Positions 1 to 6,665 are shown, counted from the first letter of the stretch. The stretch is 9,724 nucleotides of DNA from Verrucomicrobia bacterium UBA6354 (GCA_002440145.1 DJRS01000031.1:1-9724); one strand, 5' to 3'. Notes: generated from the letters alone by a model not told the origin. Numbers and translations are program-made.

Positions 1-40
1 TTCTCGTGCCGATGAGAAAAAATTCTCATGGGCACGAGAA
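1..40. repeat. 40-bp near-perfect palindrome / hairpin
   Basis: Bases 1-10 (TTCTCGTGCC) are the exact reverse complement of 31-40, and bases 12-18 (ATGAGAA) of 23-29. A single G/G mismatch (11/30) and a four-A loop (19-22) complete the structure, giving a 17-bp stem with one mismatch. No T-tract follows on either strand, so it is not a canonical Rho-independent terminator. It directly abuts the repeat element at 59-207. It could be a structured RNA, a protein-binding palindrome or the end of a larger element that begins outside the window. Confidence 0.85.
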
Positions 41-71
41 CGGGACGCTTGCAGGCGTGAATTCGCCCGTT
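39..71 (+). repeat. Nested hairpin at the left edge of the repeat element
   Basis: AACGGG (39-44) pairs with CCCGTT (66-71), and ACGC (45-48) pairs with GCGT (55-58) around a six-base loop. The right arm lies inside the most conserved block of the repeat (65-76), while the left arm overlaps the end of the 1-40 palindrome, so the two structures compete by two bases. It is a modest structure and no function is assigned. Confidence 0.5.
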
Positions 72-207
72 AGTTTATCTTTTCAATCTAAATCAAGCTC
101 TAAACATGCAGATATCCCCAATAAACCTGGAGCCAGCCGGGAGACCACCCCGTTTCAGCCGCCAGATGCGCCCGGAACGGGGAGGGCAAACGCCGCGAAA
201 CCGGGCC
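59..207 (+). repeat. Intergenic repeat element, left copy
   Basis: This stretch is homologous to the reverse complement of about 9575-9723 at the other end of the window. From 59 to 118 the two copies align without gaps, with 47 of 60 bases identical. Identical blocks include GCCCGTTAGTTT (65-76), AAATCAAGC (90-98) and GATATCCC (111-118). After a divergent stretch and a one-base shift, CCCCGTTTCA (148-157) matches again, and weaker similarity (TGCGYCCG, then AGGNCAAA) continues to about 207. The copy points toward the lipoprotein operon at 470, just as the right copy points toward adhE. The outer limits are approximate because the right copy reaches the window edge. It is probably a dispersed non-coding element. 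A conserved peptide reading exists but is not well supported. Confidence 0.75.
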
Positions 208-408
208 GCGATCTCGCCGGAACGCGCCGCGATTTACCCTGCGATCCACGCCGACAGACGACGGACGAACGCGGCGTTTCCCGCGGCGTTTTCAACCCCT
301 TTCTGCCCCCAAATCACCCTTTTTGGCCCCAAAACACCTCATCCTCATGCGGTTCGGGGTGCGACGCGGCTGGATTTTGTGAAAAAGGTAGTTTTTCAGT
401 TCAGAATT
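208..408. other. Intergenic stretch, no gene
   Basis: No convincing gene is seen between the left repeat and the promoter. The 10-mer CGCGGCGTTT occurs twice with 12-base spacing (270-279 and 282-291), and its reverse complement occurs at 188-197 inside the repeat, so short hairpins are possible. From about 290 to 335 the plus strand is pyrimidine-rich with several C and T runs. Open frames that cross this region have low-complexity Pro/Arg/Ala composition and no ribosome binding site, and I do not consider them genes. Confidence 0.6.
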
Positions 409-417
409 TGGTATAAT
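409..417 (+). promoter_or_regulatory. Extended -10 promoter for the lipoprotein/signalling operon
   Basis: TGGTATAAT contains a consensus TATAAT hexamer (412-417) preceded by the extended -10 TG dinucleotide. At 17-base spacing the -35 position (389-394) reads TAGTTT, which is poor. That is typical of extended -10 promoters. Transcription would start near 424, leaving a leader of about 46 bases before the ATG at 470. Confidence 0.75.
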
Positions 418-469
418 GTTCCCTGTGCGGCAGTCTAGGAGTTTTCTCGCAGAAAGGAGTTGAATATAC

Positions 470-868
470 ATGAAATTGCGCTGTTTCTTGCCTCTCTTGG
501 CATTTGGGGCGTGGGTTGCGTTGGCCGGATGCTTTTCCATTGACGTGGCGACGAATCGCGTGACGCACGACCGGCATGTGCTCGTCTCCAACTACGGTTG
601 GTATTTGTTCGGGAAGTTCCCGCTCGTCTGCGGCAATATCGCCGCGGGACGTCTTTCGCCTTTCGCATTCTTCCGCGACGATGTGACGCTCGACAAGACG
701 CAGAGCCGGTTCATGGACTACGCCAGAAAGGAGCGCCTGGCGCCGCGCGACATGACCTACCATACGAACGATCAGGTTCTGTTCACCATCCCCGGCTCCA
801 CGATTTCCTTTCCGCTGCCCTATTTCATAACGTACCGCGAAATCCAGCTCTCGGGGGTGCTCCAATGA
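470..868 (+). CDS. Small lipoprotein A (GWYLF-motif family)
   Basis: The 132-residue protein begins with a lipoprotein signal peptide: a charged start, a hydrophobic core and a lipobox LAGC with the lipidated cysteine at C21. The mature part is about 112 residues with no recognised enzymatic motif. It carries a GWYLF-x3-PL-x2-GN block near residues 43-57, shared with the next gene, and a later TLD motif, so the two are tandem paralogues. Residue +2 after the cysteine is Phe rather than Asp, so outer-membrane sorting is possible. The start is supported by AAGGAG at 454-459, ten bases upstream, and by the signal peptide. It is the first gene after the extended -10 promoter, and its TGA overlaps the next ATG (ATGA at 865-868). 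The function is unknown. An envelope role is inferred only from the predicted lipidation. Confidence 0.85.
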   Translation: MKLRCFLPLLAFGAWVALAGCFSIDVATNRVTHDRHVLVSNYGWYLFGKFPLVCGNIAAGRLSPFAFFRDDVTLDKTQSRFMDYARKERLAPRDMTYHTNDQVLFTIPGSTISFPLPYFITYREIQLSGVLQ

Positions 869-1224
869 AAACACGTCTTCTTTCCGCACTGCTCTTTGCC
901 GCGCTCCTCTGCGGCGGATGCGCCAGCGTCCGGACGTCCAATGTGGGCGGACGCGAAATGGTGGCGATAGAGAATTCGGGCTGGTATCTCTTCAACATCA
1001 TCCCGCTGGCCTCGGGCAATCCGGAGAATCCAAACGGCTTCGGCTGCGTCTTCGGACGCCAGACGACGACGCTCGACAACAACATGCGGATGCTGGAAGC
1101 CGAAATGGCGAAGACCGGCCGCACGCGCTACCGCGATCTTGTCAGCTATTCGGCCGACGAGTCGTACCTAATCATCTTCCTGAAGCGCCATACCTTGTAT
1201 ACGAGCGTGGAATTGAGACCCTGA
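865..1224 (+). CDS. Small lipoprotein B (paralogue of lipoprotein A)
   Basis: The 119-residue product begins MKTRLLSALL and reaches a lipobox-like CGGC with the predicted lipidated cysteine at C19. A Cys at position -3 is less common than Leu but tolerable. The mature chain has GWYLF-x3-PL-x2-GN near residues 41-54, then F-x-R-x-TTLD, matching the block order in lipoprotein A; the remainder is more diverged. An open frame extends upstream to 598, but that extension is antisense-like low-complexity sequence over the neighbouring gene. ATG 865 is preferred because it gives the signal peptide, has a G-rich stretch at 853-857 and forms an ATGA overlap with the upstream stop. hisC starts six bases after the stop. 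The biochemical role is unknown. Confidence 0.85.
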   Translation: MKTRLLSALLFAALLCGGCASVRTSNVGGREMVAIENSGWYLFNIIPLASGNPENPNGFGCVFGRQTTTLDNNMRMLEAEMAKTGRTRYRDLVSYSADESYLIIFLKRHTLYTSVELRP

Positions 1225-1230
1225 AATGCC

Positions 1231-2274
1231 ATGAAAATCGCGAAATCCGTCCAGAAACTCGAAGCTTACGTGCCGGGCGAACAGCCCAAGGCAAAGGATG
1301 TCGTCAAGCTCAACACGAATGAAAATCCCTATCCGCCTTCGCCGGAATGCGCCGCGGTATTGAAGGATTTCGATTTGGACAAGTTGCGCCGGTACCCCGA
1401 CCCGGTGTTCCAGGAATTGCGCGCCGCGCTCGCCGAACTCAACGGCACCGTGCCGGAACGCATCTTCATCGGCAACGGTTCGGACGAAGTTCTTTCGCTG
1501 GCCGCCAAAGCCTTCGTGGAAAACGACGAGCAAATCGTCTCGCTGGATCCGAGCTACTCCCTCTACAAGACCCTCGCCGCCATCCGGGATGTCGCCTGGG
1601 TACCCGTGGGGCCCGACCTGCACACGGCGAAACCCGGTCCGAAAGTCGCCCTCGCGCTCATCACCAACCCCAACGCACCGACTGGAATATTGAAAGAAAT
1701 CGATGAAATCGCCGCGTTTGCGCGCGTTTTCCGCGGCGTTTTGCTGGTGGACGAGGCGTATGCAGACTTCGCGCCGGTGAACTGCATGAGCCTGGCGACC
1801 GCGGCGGACAATACGAACGTCCTGGTGATGCGGACCTTTTCCAAGAGCTATTCGCTCGCCGGTCTGCGCGTCGGGTACTGCGTGGGGCCGGTGGAACTTA
1901 TAGACGCGCTCTACAAGATAAAGGACTCCTACAACGTGGACGCCCTCGCCCAAGCCGTGGCGCTTGCCGCGGTGAAGGACCGGGCGCATTTCGCCTCCAC
2001 CGTCGCGAAAGTCGTCGCGTCCCGCGGCAAATTGACGGCGGAACTGCGAGCGCGGGGCTGGGACGTCCCCGAAAGCCACGCGAACTTCCTCTTCGCCCGC
2101 CCGCCCGCCCCCTTCAAAGCGGACGATCTGTTCGCAAAATTGCGCGAAAACAATGTGTTTGTGCGCTATTTCCCCGGCGAAAAGACGGGGGACCGCCTGC
2201 GCATCACGATCGGCACACCCCAACAGAACGCCCGTTTCCTGTCCGTCTTGGACCACTTGACCGGAAGAAAATAA
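1231..2274 (+). CDS. hisC: Histidinol-phosphate aminotransferase
   Basis: This is a 347-residue fold-type I PLP aminotransferase of the HisC family, close to the usual length of 350-360. It is expected to convert imidazole-acetol phosphate and glutamate to histidinol phosphate and 2-oxoglutarate in cytosolic histidine synthesis. Visible marks are the N-terminal YVPGEQPK and LNTNENPYPPSP substrate-lid motifs, NPNAPTG (PLP-contacting Asn), DEAYADF with D174 and Y177, the Schiff-base lysine K205 in TFSKSYSLAGLRVGY, and the substrate-carboxylate arginine R324 in RLRITIGTP. The start at ATG 1231 matches the conserved family N-terminus; the ribosome site is weak, so coupling to the upstream gene is likely. 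No other his genes are nearby, so it is an orphan inside a signalling operon. Broader activity on aromatic keto acids is possible for this family and cannot be excluded. The next ATG begins one base after the TAA. Confidence 0.95.
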   Translation: MKIAKSVQKLEAYVPGEQPKAKDVVKLNTNENPYPPSPECAAVLKDFDLDKLRRYPDPVFQELRAALAELNGTVPERIFIGNGSDEVLSLAAKAFVENDEQIVSLDPSYSLYKTLAAIRDVAWVPVGPDLHTAKPGPKVALALITNPNAPTGILKEIDEIAAFARVFRGVLLVDEAYADFAPVNCMSLATAADNTNVLVMRTFSKSYSLAGLRVGYCVGPVELIDALYKIKDSYNVDALAQAVALAAVKDRAHFASTVAKVVASRGKLTAELRARGWDVPESHANFLFARPPAPFKADDLFAKLRENNVFVRYFPGEKTGDRLRITIGTPQQNARFLSVLDHLTGRK

Positions 2275-2275
2275 G

Positions 2276-3334
2276 ATGGACAACTTCTTCAAAAGCGTCC
2301 GTAAACATATCGACCGGCTGGACATCAACCAGTTGCGGGGACAGTATGCCCGCGCGCTGGAAGAGGTCGTCTTTCTGGATACCCTCATCTCGACGATCGC
2401 GCAAGGCATCCTCGTGCTGGACGAACAGGGGAAGATTGTCCGCGCCAATCCCGCGGCGCAGACGCTTCTGGGGATGGATCCGACCGACGCGCTCAAGTTT
2501 CTGAATCTGCCTGTCGGGCGGGCGTCCAAAAGCGAAATCACGCTGACCTACCCCGACAAACGCACGCTCGAAGTGCAAACCCAGCCAATGCACGGCCCCA
2601 CGCTCGTGCTTTTGCGCGACATCACGGCGGAAAAAGCGCAGACGGACGCCGAACTGCGTGCGGGGGCCTCCCATGCGATCCATGACCTGGCGCGCGGCGT
2701 CGCGCACGAAATCGGCAATCCGCTCAACGCGATTTCGCTGAATCTGCAACTCCTGGCGCGGGACTACCCGGATAACGAGTCTATCGCCGAATGCCGCCGA
2801 CAGGTCTTGCGGCTGGACGGCATCGTCCGCGATTTCCTGCAGGCGCTGCGTCCCACAAAACTGGCGCTGACGGCCGGTTCGCTCGTGGAACCGCTCCAAA
2901 ATTGCCTCCTGACGCTCAAAAACGAGCTGAAAGAGCGCAAAATAACCGTCCAGACCGAATTTCCGCAGAGTTTGCCGATGGTCGCATTGGACAAGAACCA
3001 GATGGAACAGGTCTTCTTCAACCTCCTCAAAAACGCCCTGGAAGCCATGAAAGAAGGCGGGCATCTGACCTTGACGGCCCAGGCGGACGATACGAGCGTA
3101 TCGGTATGCATCCACGATTCGGGGTGCGGAATGGACAAAGAGCAGGTCGCCCACCTCTTCGAGCCTTATCGCTCCACAAAAACGCATGGACATGGACTCG
3201 GACTCATGATTTGCTCGCGCATTGTGCATGATCACGGGGGGTCCATCAGCGCCGAAAGCGTGAAGAACGAAGGCACGACCTTTACCGTCAAACTGCCGCG
3301 ATTGGAGCGGCGCGTACGCCAATTGGAAAGTTGA
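2276..3334 (+). CDS. Soluble PAS-domain sensor histidine kinase (NtrB-like)
   Basis: The 352-residue protein has a short N-terminal helical region, one PAS-like sensor domain (about residues 35-120, with GILVLDEQGKIVRANPAA), a dimerisation/phosphoacceptor domain with H144 in the H-box VAHEIGNPLNAI, and a C-terminal ATPase domain. The ATP-binding boxes are an N-box around N249/N253, DSGCG at 281-285 and the lid GHGLGL at 305-310. No membrane segment or signal peptide is visible, so it should sense a cytoplasmic or membrane-peripheral signal, as NtrB does. It should autophosphorylate and pass phosphate to the response regulator encoded six bases downstream. It starts one base after the hisC stop, with a partial Shine-Dalgarno sequence (GGAAG). 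The architecture is clear; the signal is unknown, and the name NtrB itself is not justified without nitrogen-control context. Confidence 0.95.
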   Translation: MDNFFKSVRKHIDRLDINQLRGQYARALEEVVFLDTLISTIAQGILVLDEQGKIVRANPAAQTLLGMDPTDALKFLNLPVGRASKSEITLTYPDKRTLEVQTQPMHGPTLVLLRDITAEKAQTDAELRAGASHAIHDLARGVAHEIGNPLNAISLNLQLLARDYPDNESIAECRRQVLRLDGIVRDFLQALRPTKLALTAGSLVEPLQNCLLTLKNELKERKITVQTEFPQSLPMVALDKNQMEQVFFNLLKNALEAMKEGGHLTLTAQADDTSVSVCIHDSGCGMDKEQVAHLFEPYRSTKTHGHGLGLMICSRIVHDHGGSISAESVKNEGTTFTVKLPRLERRVRQLES

Positions 3335-3340
3335 CGTCCC

Positions 3341-4738
3341 ATGGCCAAACCGAAGATTTTGATCGTAGACGACGAAAAACCCACACGGGACGTCATGGCG
3401 CGCGCGCTAAGTTCCCGTTTTGAATGCTTGACCGCCCCGGATGGAGATCTGGCCCTCGCCGCGATCCGGGCGAATCCCGACCTCGCGCTCATGATCAGCG
3501 ATGTGCGCATGCCGGGCGTGGATGGCGTCTCGCTGGTCAAAAAGGCCAAAGAACTCGCCCCGCACCTCGCCTGCATCCTGCTGACGGCGTACGGAAGCGT
3601 CGATTTGGCCGTAAAGGCGATGAAAGAAGGCGCGGACGACTTCCTCACAAAGCCCATTACCGACCTGAATCAGCTCGAACTGCGTATTTCCAACGCGATA
3701 AAGACGCATTCGCTCGAGCAGGAAGTAAAAGAACTCAAGTCCCAACTCAATCCGAAATACGGACTGGAGGCGTTCACCGGCAATTCGCCGGCCATGCAGG
3801 AAGTGTACAAACTCATCCGCCTGGCGGCGCGGTCCAACGCGAACGTGCTCATCGAGGGTCCTTCCGGAACCGGAAAGGAACTCGTGGCCCGGGCCCTGCA
3901 CGATCTTTCCAGCCGCGCCAAAGGACCTTTTGTCGCCGTGGAATGCGCGGCGCTTTCCCCGACTTTGCTCGAATCCGAACTTTTCGGACACGAAAAAGGC
4001 GCCTTCACGGACGCCCGGGAGCGCAAAATCGGCCGTTTCGAGGCGGCCAACGGCGGCACGCTCTTTCTGGACGAAATCGCCGAAATCGACCTCGCTACCC
4101 AGGTCAAACTCCTGCGCGTGCTCGAAACGCGCACGTTCCAGCGGGTTGGCGGGTCCGAGGACGTCAAGACCGACATCCGCATCGTGGCGGCCACAAACCG
4201 GAATCTTGTCGCCGAAGTCGCGGCGGGGCGTTTTCGCGAGGATTTGTATTACCGTCTGAACGTCATCGACATCCATATGCCCGCCCTGCGCGAGCGTCCG
4301 GGGGATATTCCCCTGCTGGTGACGCACTTTTTGAAGGAATTTTCGAGGGAAAACGGCGGACTTGTCACGGGAATCGAACCGGCGGCGATGAAACTGCTCG
4401 AAAACTACGCCTGGCCGGGAAATGTGCGCCAATTGCGCAATGTCGTCGAGAAAATGGTCGTTTTGTCCGAAGGCGGACGCCTTGCGGTCGCGGATGTGCC
4501 CGCCGAAATCCAGACCGGGACCGCCGCATCCGGCGGCGTATCCCCGTTGTCCGCCCCTCCCCAGACCACCCCGACGGAAACGCCCCCCGTCCCGGACCAC
4601 TCCCTCGCCGACACCGAAAAGGAACAGATTCTCGCGGCAATCGAAGCCTGCCGCGGCAATAAATCCAAGGCGGCCCTCCAACTCGGCATTTCACGCCGCA
4701 CCCTCCACCGCCGCCTGCACGAATGGGGGATCTCATGA
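3341..4738 (+). CDS. Sigma54-dependent response regulator (NtrC family)
   Basis: This 465-residue protein has the complete three-domain NtrC layout. The receiver domain (about residues 5-120) has acidic D10/D11, phosphoacceptor D54 in SDVRMPG, T82 and K104 in TKPI. The AAA+ sigma54-interaction domain (about 145-375) has the Walker A motif GPSGTGKE (173-180), the sigma54-contacting loop GAFTDA (220-225), Walker B GGTLFLDE (238-245) and arginines R299/R305 in FREDLYYRL. A Pro/Thr-rich linker (about 395-420) leads to a Fis-type helix-turn-helix at the C-terminus (ACRGNKSKAALQLGISRRTL). All key residues are intact, so it should hydrolyse ATP to open RNA polymerase-sigma54 complexes. Its partner is almost certainly the kinase just upstream. 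No convincing -24/-12 promoter was found in the window, so its targets probably lie elsewhere. The stop overlaps the next start (ATGA). Confidence 0.97.
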   Translation: MAKPKILIVDDEKPTRDVMARALSSRFECLTAPDGDLALAAIRANPDLALMISDVRMPGVDGVSLVKKAKELAPHLACILLTAYGSVDLAVKAMKEGADDFLTKPITDLNQLELRISNAIKTHSLEQEVKELKSQLNPKYGLEAFTGNSPAMQEVYKLIRLAARSNANVLIEGPSGTGKELVARALHDLSSRAKGPFVAVECAALSPTLLESELFGHEKGAFTDARERKIGRFEAANGGTLFLDEIAEIDLATQVKLLRVLETRTFQRVGGSEDVKTDIRIVAATNRNLVAEVAAGRFREDLYYRLNVIDIHMPALRERPGDIPLLVTHFLKEFSRENGGLVTGIEPAAMKLLENYAWPGNVRQLRNVVEKMVVLSEGGRLAVADVPAEIQTGTAASGGVSPLSAPPQTTPTETPPVPDHSLADTEKEQILAAIEACRGNKSKAALQLGISRRTLHRRLHEWGIS

Positions 4739-5454
4739 TTGGAACATTCCTTCTTTTGGCGTCCGCCCTCACGTTCGCGGACTACTTCGAGGCGCGAAAC
4801 GCCCTGGCGTGCCGCACGGTCGAGACGAATGCGGCCGCGGCGGCTTCCGCCGCACTCCCCCGCCTGCCCCCTCTGACACGGCGCTTGCCCTGTCCGCGTT
4901 GCGAAGGGGCGCGGCGACTCGTCCTGACCGAGCCCGACCACGGGCAGAACGACGGACGGATCGGCGTAAAAAAGCCCAAAACGCGACAGATAGACTGCCC
5001 CGTCTGCGGCGGTAAAGGACGCCTCGCGTCCTATGGCGCGCTGGACGAGCTCTACGCGACCATCCGCCAGGCGCGCGAAGACTTTGAAGCGCGGCATCTG
5101 GCGCAAGGCGATATCGCCGCAGGCGAAGCCTATGTGCCGCGGTCTCTCGCCGGGAAACTGTCCCGAAAGGACCTCCGGCGCGTGGCGCAAGCGTATGGGA
5201 AGCCTTGCTCGCGGTGCCGGTGGTCCGGCGTCGTCGCCTGCAAAACATGCAAGGGCAAGGGACTTGGGAGATGCCCGAACAAGGCGTGCGAAGACGGCTG
5301 GGTCGTCGAAGAGATCCGCACAAGCGGCCGCGCCGGACAACTTCACGTCACCCCCTGCCCGGCCTGCAAGGGCGCGAACGCCATCCGCTGCACCGCCTGC
5401 CGCGGAACACGGGCGCAGATTTGCAACGCGTGCCAAGGAGCCGGAACGAAATGA
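4735..5454 (+). CDS. CxxC-rich zinc-ribbon protein with a possible signal peptide
   Basis: The 239-residue product contains eight cysteine pairs: C53/C56, C88/C91, C158/C161, C169/C172, C180/C185, C208/C211, C219/C222 and C230/C233. Several have the DnaJ zinc-centre form CxxCxGxG (CPVCGGKG, CKTCKGKG, CNACQGAG), so up to four zinc sites are predicted. No J-domain is present. The N-terminus is hydrophobic (MIGTFLLLASALTFA) with a plausible cleavage after A15, but it lacks basic residues, so export is uncertain. ATG 4735 is chosen over in-frame ATG 4723 because GGGGGA sits just upstream, it forms an ATGA overlap with the regulator stop, and it gives the cleaner signal-like start. A central segment (about 102-150) without Cys is charged and probably helical. 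It is coupled to the kinase gene by another ATGA overlap. A redox, metal-binding or protein-folding role would be inference. Confidence 0.8.
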   Translation: MIGTFLLLASALTFADYFEARNALACRTVETNAAAAASAALPRLPPLTRRLPCPRCEGARRLVLTEPDHGQNDGRIGVKKPKTRQIDCPVCGGKGRLASYGALDELYATIRQAREDFEARHLAQGDIAAGEAYVPRSLAGKLSRKDLRRVAQAYGKPCSRCRWSGVVACKTCKGKGLGRCPNKACEDGWVVEEIRTSGRAGQLHVTPCPACKGANAIRCTACRGTRAQICNACQGAGTK

Positions 5455-6359
5455 AAGAACACCTGCCAAACGACATTCCCCAATTGCCGGGGCTCGTGCT
5501 CGAGGAAAAGATCGGAGAAGGCGGAATGGCGTGCGTCTGGAAGGCACGCGATGCGGCGACCGAAAACCTCCTTGCCGTCAAAATCCTGAAACAGGATCCC
5601 GCCGACAATCCCGAAGACCGCGCCCACTTCGTGGAAGAAGCGCGCGCCATGAGCGAGCTCAACCATCCGGGCATCGTGCGCTGCTACGGTCTCAATCAAC
5701 ACGGTTCTCTATGGTACTATCTCATGGAGTACGTGGACGGCTACTCGTTCGCCTCGCTCCTGAACCGCAAGTGCCACTTGCCCGAATCCGACTGCCTGCT
5801 GATCTGCGAATCTGTCGCGATCGCCCTGGACTACGCCTGGCGCGACTTTGGCGTCGTGCACTGCGACATCAAGCCCGAGAACATCATGATCAACTCCGAG
5901 GGTGTGGTGAAATTGACGGATCTCGGGCTCTGCCACACGTTCCACCTGCGCAACGGCGAAGAAATCCCGGTCTCCGACCAGGTGCTCGGAACGCCTGCGT
6001 ACATCTCGCCCGAACAAATCTTCGGCGATGTGGAAATCGACTGCCGCGCCGACATATACTCGCTCGCCGCTTCGCTCTACCACCTGTCGTGCGGGCGCAT
6101 GCTGTTCCCCAAGCTTTCCAGCGAAGACATGCTCCGCGCCCACTGCGACAACGCCAGGCAGGCGCAGGATCCGCGGCGATACGGGATCCCCCTCTCGCTT
6201 GGCTTCTGCCAGCTGTTGGAGGCCATGCTCGTCAAAGAGCGCTCGGAGCGCCTCTCGAACTGGCGCGACGTCTACGACATGTGCATCGACGTCGAACACC
6301 AGGTCCTCTTCAAGCCGCGCGCCTCGACGAGTCCTTCTTCGCTCAGACTTGAACTCTAG
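5451..6359 (+). CDS. Eukaryote-like Ser/Thr protein kinase, catalytic domain only
   Basis: The 302-residue protein is essentially one Hanks-type kinase domain. It shows the glycine loop IGEGGMACVWKA (21-32), ATP lysine K44 in AVKIL, helix-C glutamate E63, the catalytic loop HCDIKPEN (137-144) with D139, K141 and N144, metal-binding DLG (157-159) and GTPAYISPEQ (180-189). The usual HRD arginine is Cys138, so this is a non-RD kinase, and DLG replaces DFG. Both catalytic aspartates remain, so activity is expected. There is no membrane segment or extracellular sensor after the domain, which makes it cytosolic. ATG 5451 is chosen because it has AAGGAG at 5435-5440, an ATGA overlap with the upstream stop, and starts just before the kinase fold; the open frame upstream to 5205 is only a shadow. 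It is the last gene of the operon, and its TAG overlaps the convergent DUF192 stop. Substrates are unknown. Confidence 0.95.
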   Translation: MKEHLPNDIPQLPGLVLEEKIGEGGMACVWKARDAATENLLAVKILKQDPADNPEDRAHFVEEARAMSELNHPGIVRCYGLNQHGSLWYYLMEYVDGYSFASLLNRKCHLPESDCLLICESVAIALDYAWRDFGVVHCDIKPENIMINSEGVVKLTDLGLCHTFHLRNGEEIPVSDQVLGTPAYISPEQIFGDVEIDCRADIYSLAASLYHLSCGRMLFPKLSSEDMLRAHCDNARQAQDPRRYGIPLSLGFCQLLEAMLVKERSERLSNWRDVYDMCIDVEHQVLFKPRASTSPSSLRLEL

Positions 6360-6643
6360 CGCTCCGAAGCGCGCGTCTCCAGAACCTGCCGCGCGCGCCA
6401 TCCGCCCCAGACGCAGAACGTCCAGGGACGGACGTTCCGGACAACCTTGAGGACGTCTCCCGCCCCGTCAAGGAATGTCACATCTATCGGATAACGCATA
6501 AAGAAGGTGTGCACCACGTTGCAGCGCGGGATCAGAAGCCCCTCTCCACGCGGCAAATCGCGCGTCCCGATCAAACCGCGTGCACGCTCGAAGAACGTGC
6601 ACGCGATTCGGGCTTTAATCCCACGGATGACAACCGACTTCAT
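6356..6643 (-). CDS. DUF192 family protein, short form
   Basis: The 95-residue protein matches the DUF192 core: a GLIGTRDLP motif, GLLIPRC, then VHTFFMRYPIDVTFLD (the family's conserved Met-x-x-x-Pro-hydrophobic-Asp block), followed by a valine-rich strand and VLET. Function is unknown in the family. Many members carry an export signal, but none is seen here. The C-terminus stops right after VLET, whereas relatives usually continue with a Gly-rich tail ending near a G-D pair, so this copy looks about 15-20 residues short. No frame downstream clearly restores that tail. GGAG lies eight bases before the ATG, supporting the start. It begins 22 bases after adhE on the same strand and is probably co-transcribed. 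Its stop shares the CTAG tetramer with the opposing kinase stop. Confidence 0.88.
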   Translation of the reverse strand: MKSVVIRGIKARIACTFFERARGLIGTRDLPRGEGLLIPRCNVVHTFFMRYPIDVTFLDGAGDVLKVVRNVRPWTFCVWGGWRARQVLETRASER

Positions 6644-6665
6644 CCGTTCTGCTCCAGACCAAGGC

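Noticed and set aside
6..416. 136-codon open frame at the left edge
   Set aside because: It runs through the palindrome, the repeat and a pyrimidine-rich stretch, has Pro/Arg/Ala-rich composition and ends just past the -10 region; no ribosome binding site is visible within the window.
1720..1745. CCGCGGCGTTTT in hisC resembling the repeat of the same motif near 270-291
   Set aside because: It is a short GC-rich motif within a conserved coding region; chance and codon bias explain it.
1168..4681. Long minus-strand open frames (1168-2541, 2204-3322, 3407-4681)
   Set aside because: They are shadows of hisC, the histidine kinase and the response regulator, with low-complexity composition and no family motifs.
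5205..5450. Upstream extension of the Ser/Thr kinase frame
   Set aside because: It overlaps the zinc-ribbon gene, encodes low-complexity Arg-rich sequence, and ATG 5451 has a good ribosome site and an ATGA overlap.
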